Shown: positions 38,236 through 48,854 of the stretch, piece by piece
How positions within the stretch are numbered: position 1 is the first letter of the stretch
Layout: each line of letters begins with the position of its first letter
From: Himantopus leucocephalus
Taxonomy: Eukaryota > Chordata > Aves > Charadriiformes > Recurvirostridae
DNA length: 64,000 bases
Assembly: GCA_003993805.1 (NCBI GenBank)
Contig: RSEF01000004.1
Location: forward strand, 76,550,099-76,614,098
Direction of reading: 5' to 3'
The notes under the pieces: model-generated
Told to the model about the DNA's origin: nothing
What the model saw: only the letters and a program-made list of their open reading frames with translations
Database searches by the model: none
Program-made: the position numbers and the translations under genes

Positions 38236-38289
38236 ATAAAAAAGAAAGAAAAAAAAAAGAAAAGAAAAAAAAAAAGAAAAGAAAAAAAA
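38236..38289. repeat. Purine-rich (GAAA/GAAAA)n microsatellite
   Basis: About 54 bases of A with interspersed G (GAAAG, AAAAG units) on the + strand. It accounts for the lysine-rich frame on + and the Phe-rich frame on -. Confidence 0.9.
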
Positions 38290-38719
38290 CACCAATGGGG
38301 AAAGCTTGTAACACAGTACTTCTGGGAGGTGGGAGTTGTGGCCAGAAAACCATCAAGCAAAGTAAGGAGACAGAGCTAAAGCTCACATCCCACAGTGCTT
38401 ACCTGACTGAGAAGCAGAACTTACCTGAGCAAAACCCAAGGAAACAACAGAATCAAAGTACATCGTGTATTTGGCAGCAGCTGAGAAGGGGTTTTCAGGC
38501 ATATGGTAAAGGAAGTCTGGTTTGAAAAAGGGAAGGGAGTCTACCCATGGTCAGAGAAGACCATGAAGAGCAAATTTAGATATTTCCTTTCACTTTGTCT
38601 TACCACCCTCTGGGTCTACCTTGGGGCTGTCCAGACAAATATGGAGTCAGTTCTGGAATGAAACCACAAAGTCAAAATGGATCATTTTAACATAGAAAAT
38701 TTCTGAATATGTTTAAACT

Positions 38720-38890
38720 CTTTTGTAATGAATCTTAATGATGACTGGAGGGAGGTGTTAATGAATGTGAAATGGAGCCTGGGGTACCAGAGACTCCCTT
38801 GTTAATGTGCTGAAGTGGAAGCTACTACAGTAATGGAAGTGGCTGTTAATTATGCAACGCAGGCCTTGAGATCTGAACTAGTATTTAACT
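38720..38890. promoter_or_regulatory. Candidate conserved noncoding element
   Basis: A motif-dense stretch with repeated TAATGA and TTAATG motifs near 38727-38765, TGTTAATGTGC near 38801, TAATGG near 38831 and GGCTGTTAATTATGCAACGC at 38841-38860, followed by GCAGGCCTTGAG. Composition and motif content resemble vertebrate developmental enhancers. This is unproven. Confidence 0.22.
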
Positions 38891-40014
38891 CTTCTCATTC
38901 ACTCTAAACTTCTCTCATTCTATGATTCCTTGCTGGGAAACATTGTACACTTTGGGTCCACTTTTTTGGATCATCTTTTCTGAAAGTGGTCCTGCAAATC
39001 AAGATGTATTATAAGAGGCTACAAGTGAAAAATAAATAAAAATCTTTTACCCCAAAGAATTTGGAAAAATACAGTGAATATGACTGTTCAAATTAAATAG
39101 TATGCAATATGACGTGCTATGGATTGCTGGAAAAAAATAGAAACATCTGGAAATGAATCCTTTTGGTATGTTTACTTTTATCTAAGTCTTAATTGCTCAA
39201 AAGGAAATTCAGATTCTATAAAAATAAAGCTGAAAACAGAAATGTAAAAACTGCATTCCCCATTAAGATAAAAAAGACTCTTCCTTCATAAATGTGGAAG
39301 CCAGACCATTCTGGTCATTTATCTTTTGTTGAAAGCAGCAGTTTATCAGCTCCGTTTTGCCCTCTCTGCTTTTTTTCATTCTATGCAACAAGTCAACTTC
39401 CCTAAGGTATTTGTCCAGCCAGTGAAAAAAATAACTTTTGCTCTGATATTTATGTTTAGGTGAGCATTTTTCCATATCAACTTTACTCTGTTCTTATCCT
39501 GCTCTGCTTATTTCTGGTCATTTGATTTTGCTGTTACAGCATACAACACTGAAAAATCTGAACAGTTCATTGCAGAAGAGTTTGTGGGAGCAGCTCTATA
39601 TGGCTTTCATCAGAGTGACTGCCGTCCATCCCTCTTCAATTACTTTTAGATTGAGCAAACTTACGCTGTCAAAATAAACCTGAAACTATCAAATGTTATA
39701 AAAAAAATGCTTTGACATTATTCTTTCACAAAATTTCAATGAAAAATAAATACCGATTAATAAAAATATCAATTGGCTTAGGCCTATCTAGATTTTCTTG
39801 CCTAGAGTTGGATTCAAATTGCAAAAGTTTACAAAGGAGGTCTATGTTTGATTTTAAAAAAGCTTTAGTTCTGCAAAGTGTAGATTCTAAGGCAAAATTT
39901 TCCAATACTGTGGAAAATGAATCACTTACAAAATAAGAATCTGCAGAGAGGGGACACCAGAGAGACAGGAAAGTATAAAATTGTCCCAAACATTCTGTAT
40001 CTGCATATTTTAGC

Positions 40015-40130
40015 CCAGATTAAAGATGCTGCTGCCATCTCTAAAGGACCAATTACAATTTTTTGCAGCATCTCAAAAGGATTCAATTACCTTTGAGTGG
40101 CAGGGCCATTTCAGTATGATGCTGGTACTG
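40015..40130. promoter_or_regulatory. Candidate conserved noncoding element
   Basis: It contains CAGATTAAAGATG, GGACCAATTACAATT, GATTCAATTACCTTTGA and CCATCTCTAAAGG in about 100 bases without simple-repeat character. CAATTA appears twice, which could be homeodomain sites. A weak call from motif density only. Confidence 0.18.
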
Positions 40131-40930
40131 AAATTAGCTTTCCCAGATAAGAAAATGGACTGATGGAATTTGATTATTGATAGAGGGTAAAGATGAAGTG
40201 CTTAGCAGAGTCTCTGGAAAGGTATGCCCCAAGATCTGAGGGAGAAAAAGATCCTGACTAGAATTTATTTGAAACTGCTTTCCTATGTCTTTCAAACAAT
40301 GCTTTGGGGGAATTATTTTAGCTGAAAACCAGAATGCTTTCTTTTGAATTATATTGAATTATTGTCATTTGCACGGCAGTTTTATTGGAGCTGTTAAGCG
40401 TAGATACACATCATGTATTTTTCTTCCACAGGCTGGACTACACAGTGATAGCTTAATTAATCAGCTAATCATTGACTGTCATCAAATCACTTTCGCAGCG
40501 TTCTCCTCCTTCTATTCACCTTTACCTAGAATCTTCGGGAACTGTGACTGGAAATCTGCAGTGAAACATTGGGTCTATTGGGCTGATGAATGCTGCTCAG
40601 CTCAAAGTCACTACTAATGCAGTGGTCCATGGTCATCTGCTTAGGGACAGTCATAATGGTCAGAAAAATGGTGGGCAATCCAAGAAAAGGGAGTGGGGAT
40701 ATGGTCAGTACAGAAATAAACATTCCTTCTAATATTGTCTGCCCTGGTGACTGAACCATTTGGACTATACACATTTAGCATATATTACATGCGTGACAAA
40801 AACATTTAGAATGTCTATAATAATGTTTCTCTCTATGTTGTGTTTTAAGGCAAAAAGTTACTACTCTAGAAGTATTTTCTTATCAATCATAACAAAAGAA
40901 GTTAAAAATAAAGATAGATATGTTTCTGAG

Positions 40931-40957
40931 AAAAAAAAAAAAAAAAAAAAAAAAAAN
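40931..40957. repeat. Poly-A tract (26 A) ending in an N
   Basis: Twenty-six As followed by a lone N at 40957. No recognisable retrotransposon body precedes it, so it may be a simple repeat. The N suggests the true length is unresolved. Confidence 0.9.
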
Positions 40958-42189
40958 GAAACCGGTGGTATACCAGTGCCAGAATTTAGTGACAATGTAA
41001 AATCTTTGCTGTCCACAGTTCTTATCACTGAAACATCTGGGCATAACTGCATTACTCAGAACTGGCAATCAAAGATTTCCAAGCAAGGAATTACTTTTTA
41101 CTTCATAAATATTTTCTTTTACTGCTTCTGATGCTTTTTTATGAATCTATTATGAATCTTTTAAATGAATCTATAATTTATTTTCTTTTACTTCGCTATG
41201 GGAATTTGTGTTTTTTCTGTGCACATACTTTGCATCTAAGTCTCTTGCATTACTTTTTGCTGTATCACAAGGTTCTTATCTCAGCTTCTCTGTTATTCAA
41301 TGCTGATATAATGTATTGTGCCACTCAGACAGATCATTCAGTCTTTTTATGACTTTTATGCATATGATAAATCACTCTGGATGGCAGTTTTTCCCAGTTC
41401 AGAGCAGTACTCTCTTCCATCTCTGCCTAGTTTATTGATAACTATCACTGGATGAAGAGCTGGCAGAATCCCAGTCTGGCTGAAAATGAAATAGTACAAA
41501 TGAATAGTTCAAAATGTAAGCTCTATACTGAAAACATGTTTTTTAATCTCATTTTCTGTTAAATAACTGAAGCAACATTTAGAACTTCCAAGGAACACAC
41601 ATTCTGGACTATAATATTACTTCATTTTACTATTATTTTGGAGAAACAATTTTAAGACTATAAAGCTTGCAGAGTTCCCACAAGATGGCTTTGCAGTAAT
41701 GGTATTTTAAATATTTAGAGTGATAGGATTTAAACATGTGTTGGATAAATCAGGCTTTTACTGGTGTGAAAAGGTGATCATTCTCACAATGTGGAAAGAA
41801 ACAAATTTGCAGGAATTTTTTTCATGTAAAACATTTAAAAACCAGTCTCAGAAGGATGGATGGTCATTTCTGCAGTGACTGGAGGTGCAGGGAGCCATAA
41901 AACATTTGTGTAACTTCCCTGCATGTGAAGTTAATTGTACCTCTTTGCCTCATTGTCACCAAGTGTTACTGAAATATCACCACAAAATGTCATCAGGATA
42001 TAAAAATACAATTTCCTTTCAGCTCTGGAGAAGTTTAAAAGATCCATCATTTGGTGACAAACATTGAATGAAGTAACATTCTCAAAATCTTCAGAATTTT
42101 GAAAATATTTTTGTCTGATGGAGGTAAAAGTATGTCTTATTTACCCTTTTTCTTCTGTTTCTTGTAATCTTTGTTTTAATATGAAGAAA

Positions 42190-42458
42190 TGATACACTAG
42201 GCCTAAAGGCCTTGGGAAATTCCTCGTCTTCTACAATCTTTTTGTATGCATAGCTTGAGTAGGCCTAAAGGCCTTGAGAAGTTCCACCCTTATCTTCTAC
42301 AGTCTTTTTGTATATAAGCTGTGTCTGAAGAAACATATGGTGTGCATGCTAGGAGAAGTGATCCCCCGTGCATCCAGCGCTGCAATAAAGAATGCCTGCC
42401 TTCTAAAACTTTCAAACAAGTCTTAGAGCGTTTTCTTTGGCTGAGTTTTACAGTATCA
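42190..42458 (+). mobile_element. Short solo LTR of an avian endogenous retrovirus
   Basis: The 269-bp block begins TGATAC and ends GTATCA, a perfect 6-bp terminal inverted repeat. It is flanked by GAAA at 42186-42189 and 42459-42462 (or 5-bp AGAAA with a shared A). It has TATATAAG at 42311-42318 and AATAAA at 42384-42389, 66 bases apart. The final 70 bases (AATGCCTGCC, TCTTAGAGCG, TTTTCTTTGGCTGAG) resemble a U5 end known from avian ERV-L-like LTRs. That family match is from memory. The U3 carries a 62-bp direct duplication. No internal retroviral sequence lies on either side. Confidence 0.78.
42199..42322 (+). promoter_or_regulatory. 62-bp direct duplication in the LTR U3
   Basis: Two copies begin with AGGCCTAAAGGCCTTG, at 42199 and 42261. 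They continue with a shared segment 'tcttctaca(a/g)tctttttgtat' and end just at the TATA box of the second copy. In the first copy the TATA box position reads TATGCAT, so only the downstream copy keeps a good TATA motif. Direct repeats in U3 often act as enhancers. That role is inferred here. Confidence 0.7.
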
Positions 42459-42462
42459 GAAA

Positions 42463-45335
42463 CAGTTAATTAATAAGAGATGTGAGAAGGGTGAACTAGA
42501 GTGGATTAAATGACAAATCTTTAAGATCATCTATTTTGTTTTGCTTTAAAATTAAAATTAACTTTACCTGGCATTTCCTTTTGTTTTACTCAGTTCAACT
42601 AGTGGGAAGGGATATCTCTTTTCAGTGTACTTCATCTTACGGCTAAACCCTTTCCCCTTCTCTCGTACACCAGAATCAGACAGCGACACTGAAAATGCAA
42701 TTACTAATCCAATCCGTGGGAAGTTCTCTCTCTTTCCCCATCTGTTGCCTCCCCTGTGTTTGTCACCATAACTTTGTTGAATGTCTGAGCTGGAGGAGGA
42801 GACATTGTAATTAGGAAGGTAGCTGGCTGGGCATGGTAATTGCCAGCCTGCCTGCCTCTCCAGCCACCAAAATCCCCTCATCTGCATGCACCAGCGAGGG
42901 ATCGAATTACAGAGAATTTAATTGCTCCAGCTTCAGTCAAGAAGTGTAAGTGGTTAAGCAGATCTGCTCAGGAGCCAAAAAGAAATACCAAAATGTTACT
43001 ATTATTTTCAACCAGTGACAGCAATGAGTCCCCACTCATATTTAACACAAAACAGTGATGTCTTCTCACAAGCACAAAGGTTAAAATACTTGCGGTTTCA
43101 GTGTTTACTATATTAATATGCTTACAATCAGGAGGTCAATAGTTAGCTGGTGTGTCAGAGACAATTCAGAAATACAAGACCACCAATCAAAAAAAAAACC
43201 TTGTGAAAAAACAATAGTCATGGAAGACAGTGGTGGCATTTGGTCAGAAGGGGTTTCTGAGAAAATAAAGAGTGACGCTATGACACAAGTGTTGTGGTCA
43301 TTCGTAAATTTACCATAGCCTGGAGGCCTATCAGCCACTAGATATTTGCACATACCTTGGTTAATACTTTCCCCAAGGCTCCAGTTAAGCTGTTGGCATG
43401 CACATCCTTACTCAGATGAAGCATTTCAACTGTGGCCACAGCAGCTTACTCCTCCTTCCTGTTTGTGACAACAAAGGCACTAAAATCTGGTTATCTACTA
43501 ACATTTTGATCTAAGGAAACTGTAAGTGTCTTTATGAGGAGCACAAGTACTAACTAGGCTGAGCTACCTGGAGAGAAGGTCAGCTTTCAGCGCAAGGGCA
43601 GGCAAGAGAAACAGTAGCTACTCACCTGGGAACGGCGATGCTGATCGGGGAACAAGGCATGCTTGTGTAAGTCATTAAATCTTATTCCCTCTCAGATTCT
43701 GAGGGCATTAGGTTAAGCAAGTAATCAGAAATACTTGACCCACCACGGTTATGTGATGTATAGATACAGTAGGCAATTACTCGGTGTAGCCACAGAGCTT
43801 TCAGTGTTTTCTCGTCCTAAGCTCCCTGACGCGGTTTCCCTCCTGTTATCAGGTGTCTGTTTTGTGCAAATGTGCAGAAGAAATGTAATAGCTGGACAGG
43901 GATAGTACACCGATCTTATGATCAGCTTTGTTTAATGTTGTATTTTAACCAGTCTTTCTGATTTCAGAAAGTCCAAACCTATCAACAAATCCTTAGCATG
44001 GCAGGTTTTCTTAACGCGCTTCAGCACTGAGGTTACCTGCCTGTTCTAGGAACTGTAGTCAAAATGGCTTCAGTTCGAACACCAAATCTAGGAGTTTCTA
44101 TATTCCAATTTAAACATTTATAGCATTTCAATCATTTCTAACATTATTATTAAACTAATAAATGTTTTAGTAGCTTGAAATATCTCCAGACTTAAAACCC
44201 AGTGTTAGGTCCATATATTACAAACAACAACAACAACAAAGGAGCTGACAGGTAGTGAGTTAAATAGAATTAATTTACTCTCAGCTTCCCAGTGAAATCA
44301 TAAACCAATCAGACTTTTTTCCTCATGTTATATGATACCACCAACCCAAAGTCCCACAGTGAAATTATTTCCTTGTAAATCATTGCAGTCCATCCATTAT
44401 GCTCAAGAAATATGATTTTTTTTTTAAGTGGGTAATATAAAGTAGAAAAAATATGTGCTGCTTTCCATCTCCTGATATCTGCAGGAACCCCTGGGCTGAT
44501 CTAAGGCACAGAGCTTCTAAATACTAGATGATTTTAAAAAGCTAATGAGTATTTAGTATAACTGAATATGAAAAACTAATCAGAAAAAAAAAAAGAGAAG
44601 GAACAAAGCAGAAAGATATAATAAGAAAGCGTCTCTTTCTCTAGCCACAGTTGATTACCACACACATACATGTTTTACCATTAATTAAAGCTTACTTATA
44701 TCTATGAGTAATCACTAAATAAAAAGATAAAGATCATTTCTCTCACTGAAGGTTAGATGGTAGGTGTTCCTGTTCCTAATCAGAAAAATCCAAATTAGGT
44801 ATGGAAGAAAATGCCCTGATCCATTCAATCTGGTGAGTAAACCCGCAGTCATTACTACAACAATTTGATATTTTCTTTATGGGTGTACTTTATGGACAGT
44901 AAAACACAGTCCAGCCCTGGTAACTTGAAATATGAAAATTGTTATATTTGATCCTTTGATTTGATTTTTTTATTTGATCAAAACAGAGAAAACGTTGGAA
45001 AAGGAGACACTGGAAGGAAGTAAGTATGGAATTCAATACATTGGTTCAGCTACATTTCCTTCAACCAACTTCCAAAAGTTTTACTCCAAGTGGCAGTTAC
45101 CTCTACACATTCGGTGGCAAGCTGGACTCATGGAACCACTATGGAGACATGCTAGAACCTTTTCATGGTTTCTTGTTTAAGCTTGAACAGTGACCAAGAA
45201 GTAGCAGACTACAGTTCTTGCTCTCTGAAGAAATTTTTGTGAGATTTTTCTCTCCAAGCATAACTAAGAGTCTCCAGAATGAAAAGTCTGTCATTCTCAT
45301 ATCCTTGTATAATATCTGCAAGTTCTTTGATTTGA
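42463..45335. other. Unique DNA, no gene seen
   Basis: An open frame on the - strand at 42564-42887 (107 codons) and its surroundings are richer in GC than the neighbourhood, but I recognise no domain. The stretch 42800-42935 (TAATTAGG, GGTAATTGCCAG, a GAATTACAGAGAATTTAATTGC run) could be a regulatory element. A (CAA)n run lies at 44222-44239. No gene is supported. Confidence 0.45.
44222..44239. repeat. Short (CAA)n microsatellite
   Basis: About five to six CAA/ACA units in tandem. Confidence 0.9.
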
Positions 45336-45339
45336 TTAG

Positions 45340-45728
45340 GCACTTGGGTCTTTTTAGTCTAGAGAAAAGAAGACTGAGGGGGGATCTTATCAATACTTAT
45401 AAATACTTAAAGGGAGAGTATCAGGGGGATGGGAACAGTCTTTTTTCAGTGGTGCCCAGTGCTAGGACAAGAGGTAATGGGCACAAACTTGAACATAGGA
45501 AGTTCCGTCTTAACATGAGGAGGAACTTCTTTACTTTGAGGGTGGCAAGAGCACTGGAACAGGCTGCCCAGAGAGGTGGTGGAGTCTCCCACACTGGAGA
45601 CATTCAAAACCCGCCTGGGCGCTGTCCTGTGCAACCTGCTGTGAGTGACGCTGCTCTGGCAGGGGGGTTAGACGAGATGATCTCCAGAGCTCCCTTCCAA
45701 CCCTGACCATTCTGTGATTCTGTGATTG
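45340..45728 (+). mobile_element. CR1 LINE 3' end (C-terminal ORF2 plus 3' UTR)
   Basis: The + strand encodes a well-kept CR1 ORF2 tail: [20 protein letters not shown], then [19 protein letters not shown] and [20 protein letters not shown]. One base lost after 'GGTGG' shifts the frame through 'GVSHTGD', where the family has a VESPSLE-like sequence. The 3' UTR 'gagatgatctccagagctcc' and the tail TTCTGTGATTCTGTGATT end at about 45728. The sequence upstream of 45340, although in an open frame, is not CR1. This is a typical 5'-truncated insertion of roughly 390 bp. Confidence 0.95.
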
Positions 45729-46129
45729 ATACATGCAGCAGTGCTTTTTAAACACTGCGGTTAGAGTTTTTAACTGGTAACATAAGGTGGCTGTTGCCAC
45801 ATCAGAAACGCTTCCTGATTGTAAACAATATGTTTTGCTTTGTGCAATGACACATATACAGCACCTCATAAAAGAATTTAATATTCTTTCAAGATTTGAT
45901 AAGAATTATTGGAAGGTAAAAGTTCTCCTGCCTCCTTTTGGTACTTTATTAACTTCATGAGAGATAATATTGTTTCCCTGATAACCTATGTTCATGTTTG
46001 TTCCAAAGTTTAATTTCCTAATAATTTCTGAGAACATGAGGAAAAGTCTGAACAACAAGAATCATTTCCTTTCCTTCCATTGTCACCTATGGTTTTATCT
46101 CACTTGGAGCTACACTTTGACAATTTTGC

Positions 46130-46153
46130 TGCTGCCCTCTTAAGAGGGCAGCA
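46130..46153. repeat. Perfect 24-bp palindrome
   Basis: The sequence reads the same on both strands over 24 bases centred at 46141/46142. The left half is TGCTGCCCTCTT and the right half AAGAGGGCAGCA, with no spacer. It is moderately GC-rich within AT-rich surroundings. Confidence 0.95.
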
Positions 46154-48694
46154 TGCAGGTGTCTTTTTCCCAAAGGGGAAGGTTATTAAAATTGTGCCTT
46201 AGAAAGAAATAGTCTTTCTGGGAGTGTTACGTAGAGAAAGAACCATGAAAATAAATCTCCAGCTACTGAGATGGAATGTATTGCTCTTTCTGAAGATCTA
46301 GCTCTTCTAACTGGATTGGTGGGAGGGGATTTACCGAAGACCTGCCTCATCCACCCATATGAAATCCTTTTTCCCAGACACTACAGAAAGTGATTTCCCA
46401 AAAGTTTAGAGCATAATGAGAGAGACTTCTGCTTCATCTTTTGTGTCCCCTTCATCTTTTGTGTGTACTCCACAATGCACTAGAATATTTAATAATCCAG
46501 TTCAAAACTGAATTCAGAACAGCTTCTGTTCAAGATTAGTACAAATAACTTTGTGCTCAGCTATCTTGCTTACCTTGCCAGTCCATTCACTCAGCAGAGC
46601 TTTCTCCATACCATACTAAATATTCCTCACTGTGAGGTGATAATAAACTCGCTGTTAATTTGTTCCATTTCAGCACCACAATAACAAGATTTCCTGTTCT
46701 TTAATTAGCTTATCAAAGCTGACTTTAGTATTTCTGAGAGGTGTAAACGTGCCATAGGTCTTGCTGAAAACTAAAGATGCTGTTTGCATGTTGGGCTTCC
46801 TATTTTAATTTTTTAGGATTTTCATATATTTCATTCAGGCTTTTTGGTATTTCAGAATTTTTGGAAATTGAGCATTGTGGTTCTCTCAACTAAGGATTTA
46901 AAGATTCTGTTTATCAAAGCCTAAAGAAATGCCTCTGGAGTTCTAATACAGAATAGCAAAAAATAAAATTAATACTTCCAAGTTATCTAGGGACCATAAT
47001 ACTTGTCTAGCTGTGATATCAAGTGGTAAGAGGGAGATTAATTTAGCTTTGTGAAGCCAAAGCTTTTGTACTACCAAAAAACTATTGAACATCACTGAAA
47101 ACTTATTGCTGAATGAAGAATTTGGACATTGTTTTTAAAGCTTAATAGAATTTAAAATACATTGACTAAGATTTCTTTTTCTGGGAGTCTGCCTAGTGAA
47201 TTTTCATTCTTTTTGATTGTCAAACTTCTCACTACCTCATAAATTATTTGCAAGGTGCCTGGAGGTGCAGTTAAAGAGGGCAAACTTGTGTTATGAATGC
47301 ATGTTTCTTAAAGCTCTACTAATGAATTGGTTTCCCTGTAGGGTACAGGAGACAGTACTTCAGTCTAATGAATGGAAAGCATTAAACTTCAAGCATCTTT
47401 TCACTAAGAATAATACCACTTTTTACACAAAATTCTGAAGAATAAGAAAGCTGAGAAAAGGGTCTGATCCTGTGTTGCTCTACTTGCCTGAGTAACTCCC
47501 TCCTTCAAAATGAAACAAAATACGAACACTTTCACCTGTAAATGTAAATGGGGGGAGAAGGTTTGTTATATATCTGGAAGCATTGACACTTCAGTGATAT
47601 CTGTTGCTCTGATGCTGAGGTCCTCTGGCTGTTGATTTCATTTTGAGCTGTGCTGCTGTAGTGGCTGCTGATAGTTCAAAGGGGGCCTCCTGGAAAAAAA
47701 AAAATAACAAGAAACACGGAGGGGAGGGTACGGAAAAGATCCTCAGAATTTTATACATGTTTCCTTTCCGTTAGTGGGTTGTGCTAATTAAGGACAAATT
47801 TTCCCTAGCTGGATCATAAAGGTAAGACTAGCATCTAGTCTTATACTCCCAAATGAAAAGCAGTATAATTGATAAACGCCTGCTGCCATGATATAGCATT
47901 CATAGCAACTTCACATACACACTTTTCCACTGAGGAGTCAGTGTCTCAGATATTTATGTCCCAATTTTCTCTTATTCAAGCCTTTTTTTTTTCCCCACCG
48001 AGTGACTAACTATCCTCTTTGATTTGGGAATTCTTCAAGTCTGCTTTATTATTACTTTGAAGAAGCCAGTCCCTTAGAATGCACATGTTTATCCAAGTTA
48101 GTCAAGGTGTTAAGTTCTGAACAACATTCTTGATTGGTACTGTGACATGTGATAAACAGCTGCATTTATGCAGATACATATCACATTTTTATAAAAATAC
48201 TTCCAGATTGCTGAGTCATCTTTCCCTATCTCTTTCACAGACAGAAACTTTTCAGAGAGACTCGACTATGCCCAAACCGCTATACTTCTTTTTTCTTCGA
48301 TTCCTCATCCAATAAATCTTAATTTCAGTTTCCTCCTGTTGCTCTTCCACACTTTTTCATATGCAGCTTAGTTTTCAATTCTTCCATTTGTTTGAATTTT
48401 GATTCCAAGCTGATAACATCAAGCATTCGCAATGTCTTTTCTTATAAAGCTGTTTCTGAGAAACCGCTTGATGCAGAACAGTATCACTACTAGGAAAAAC
48501 TCTGATACTGGTGCATTTATTAGTGATAGAGTAGGCACAGGATGTGGTTAAAGCAAAGGTGCTAAGAAAAGTGTGCACACCACCATAACATACGCTTAGC
48601 TAGCTTTTAGAGGTGTTCATGAAAATGGCTCGTAAAGAGTGCAGAAAACAGAAAGGAGAAAACAACAGTTGTCATGGTATATGTAGAATTCATT

Positions 48695-48716
48695 TCTCAT
48701 TAGTTAGCTAATGAGA
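48695..48716. repeat. Inverted repeat, 9-bp arms
   Basis: TCTCATTAG (48695-48703) pairs with CTAATGAGA (48708-48716) across TTAG. Each arm holds an ATTAG/CTAAT homeodomain-type core. Confidence 0.85.
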
Positions 48717-48814
48717 CAGTTTATTCTGCATATGTAATGCCATTTCTCTTTCTTGCTTATGTGTCAGAAAGACTTTGATTTGTTCTAATAACTCCATGAA
48801 CCTAAAATAGGAGT

Positions 48815-48854
48815 GTGTGATAAGTCACCGTCATGTGTGATAACTCACTGTCAA
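48815..48854. repeat. 20-bp tandem duplication
   Basis: GTGTGATAAGTCACCGTCAT at 48815-48834 is followed by GTGTGATAACTCACTGTCAA at 48835-48854, three differences in 20. The GTCACCGTCA versus CTCACTGTCA change includes a CpG loss. Confidence 0.85.

Larger units (their letters stand above)
37899..42185. other. Unique AT-rich DNA, no gene seen
   Basis: It holds a purine microsatellite at 38236-38289, a poly-A tract at 40931-40956, and two motif-rich stretches listed separately (38720-38890, 40015-40130). The open frame at 40760-41131 (123 codons, +) runs through the poly-A and its N and is not a gene. Confidence 0.5.

Noticed and set aside
38186..38525. Lysine-rich (+) and phenylalanine-rich (-) frames
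   Set aside because: Produced by the purine microsatellite at 38236-38289.
40760..41131. 123-codon frame on the + strand
   Set aside because: It runs through a 26-base poly-A and an N, giving a poly-lysine stretch. Not credible.
42564..42887. 107-codon frame on the - strand in GC-richer DNA
   Set aside because: No known domain or gene context. More likely noncoding sequence with higher GC.
45218..45706. 162-codon open frame on the + strand, the longest in the window
   Set aside because: Its C-terminal two thirds are a CR1 ORF2 tail and its first third is non-repeat sequence read by chance. It is not a gene.
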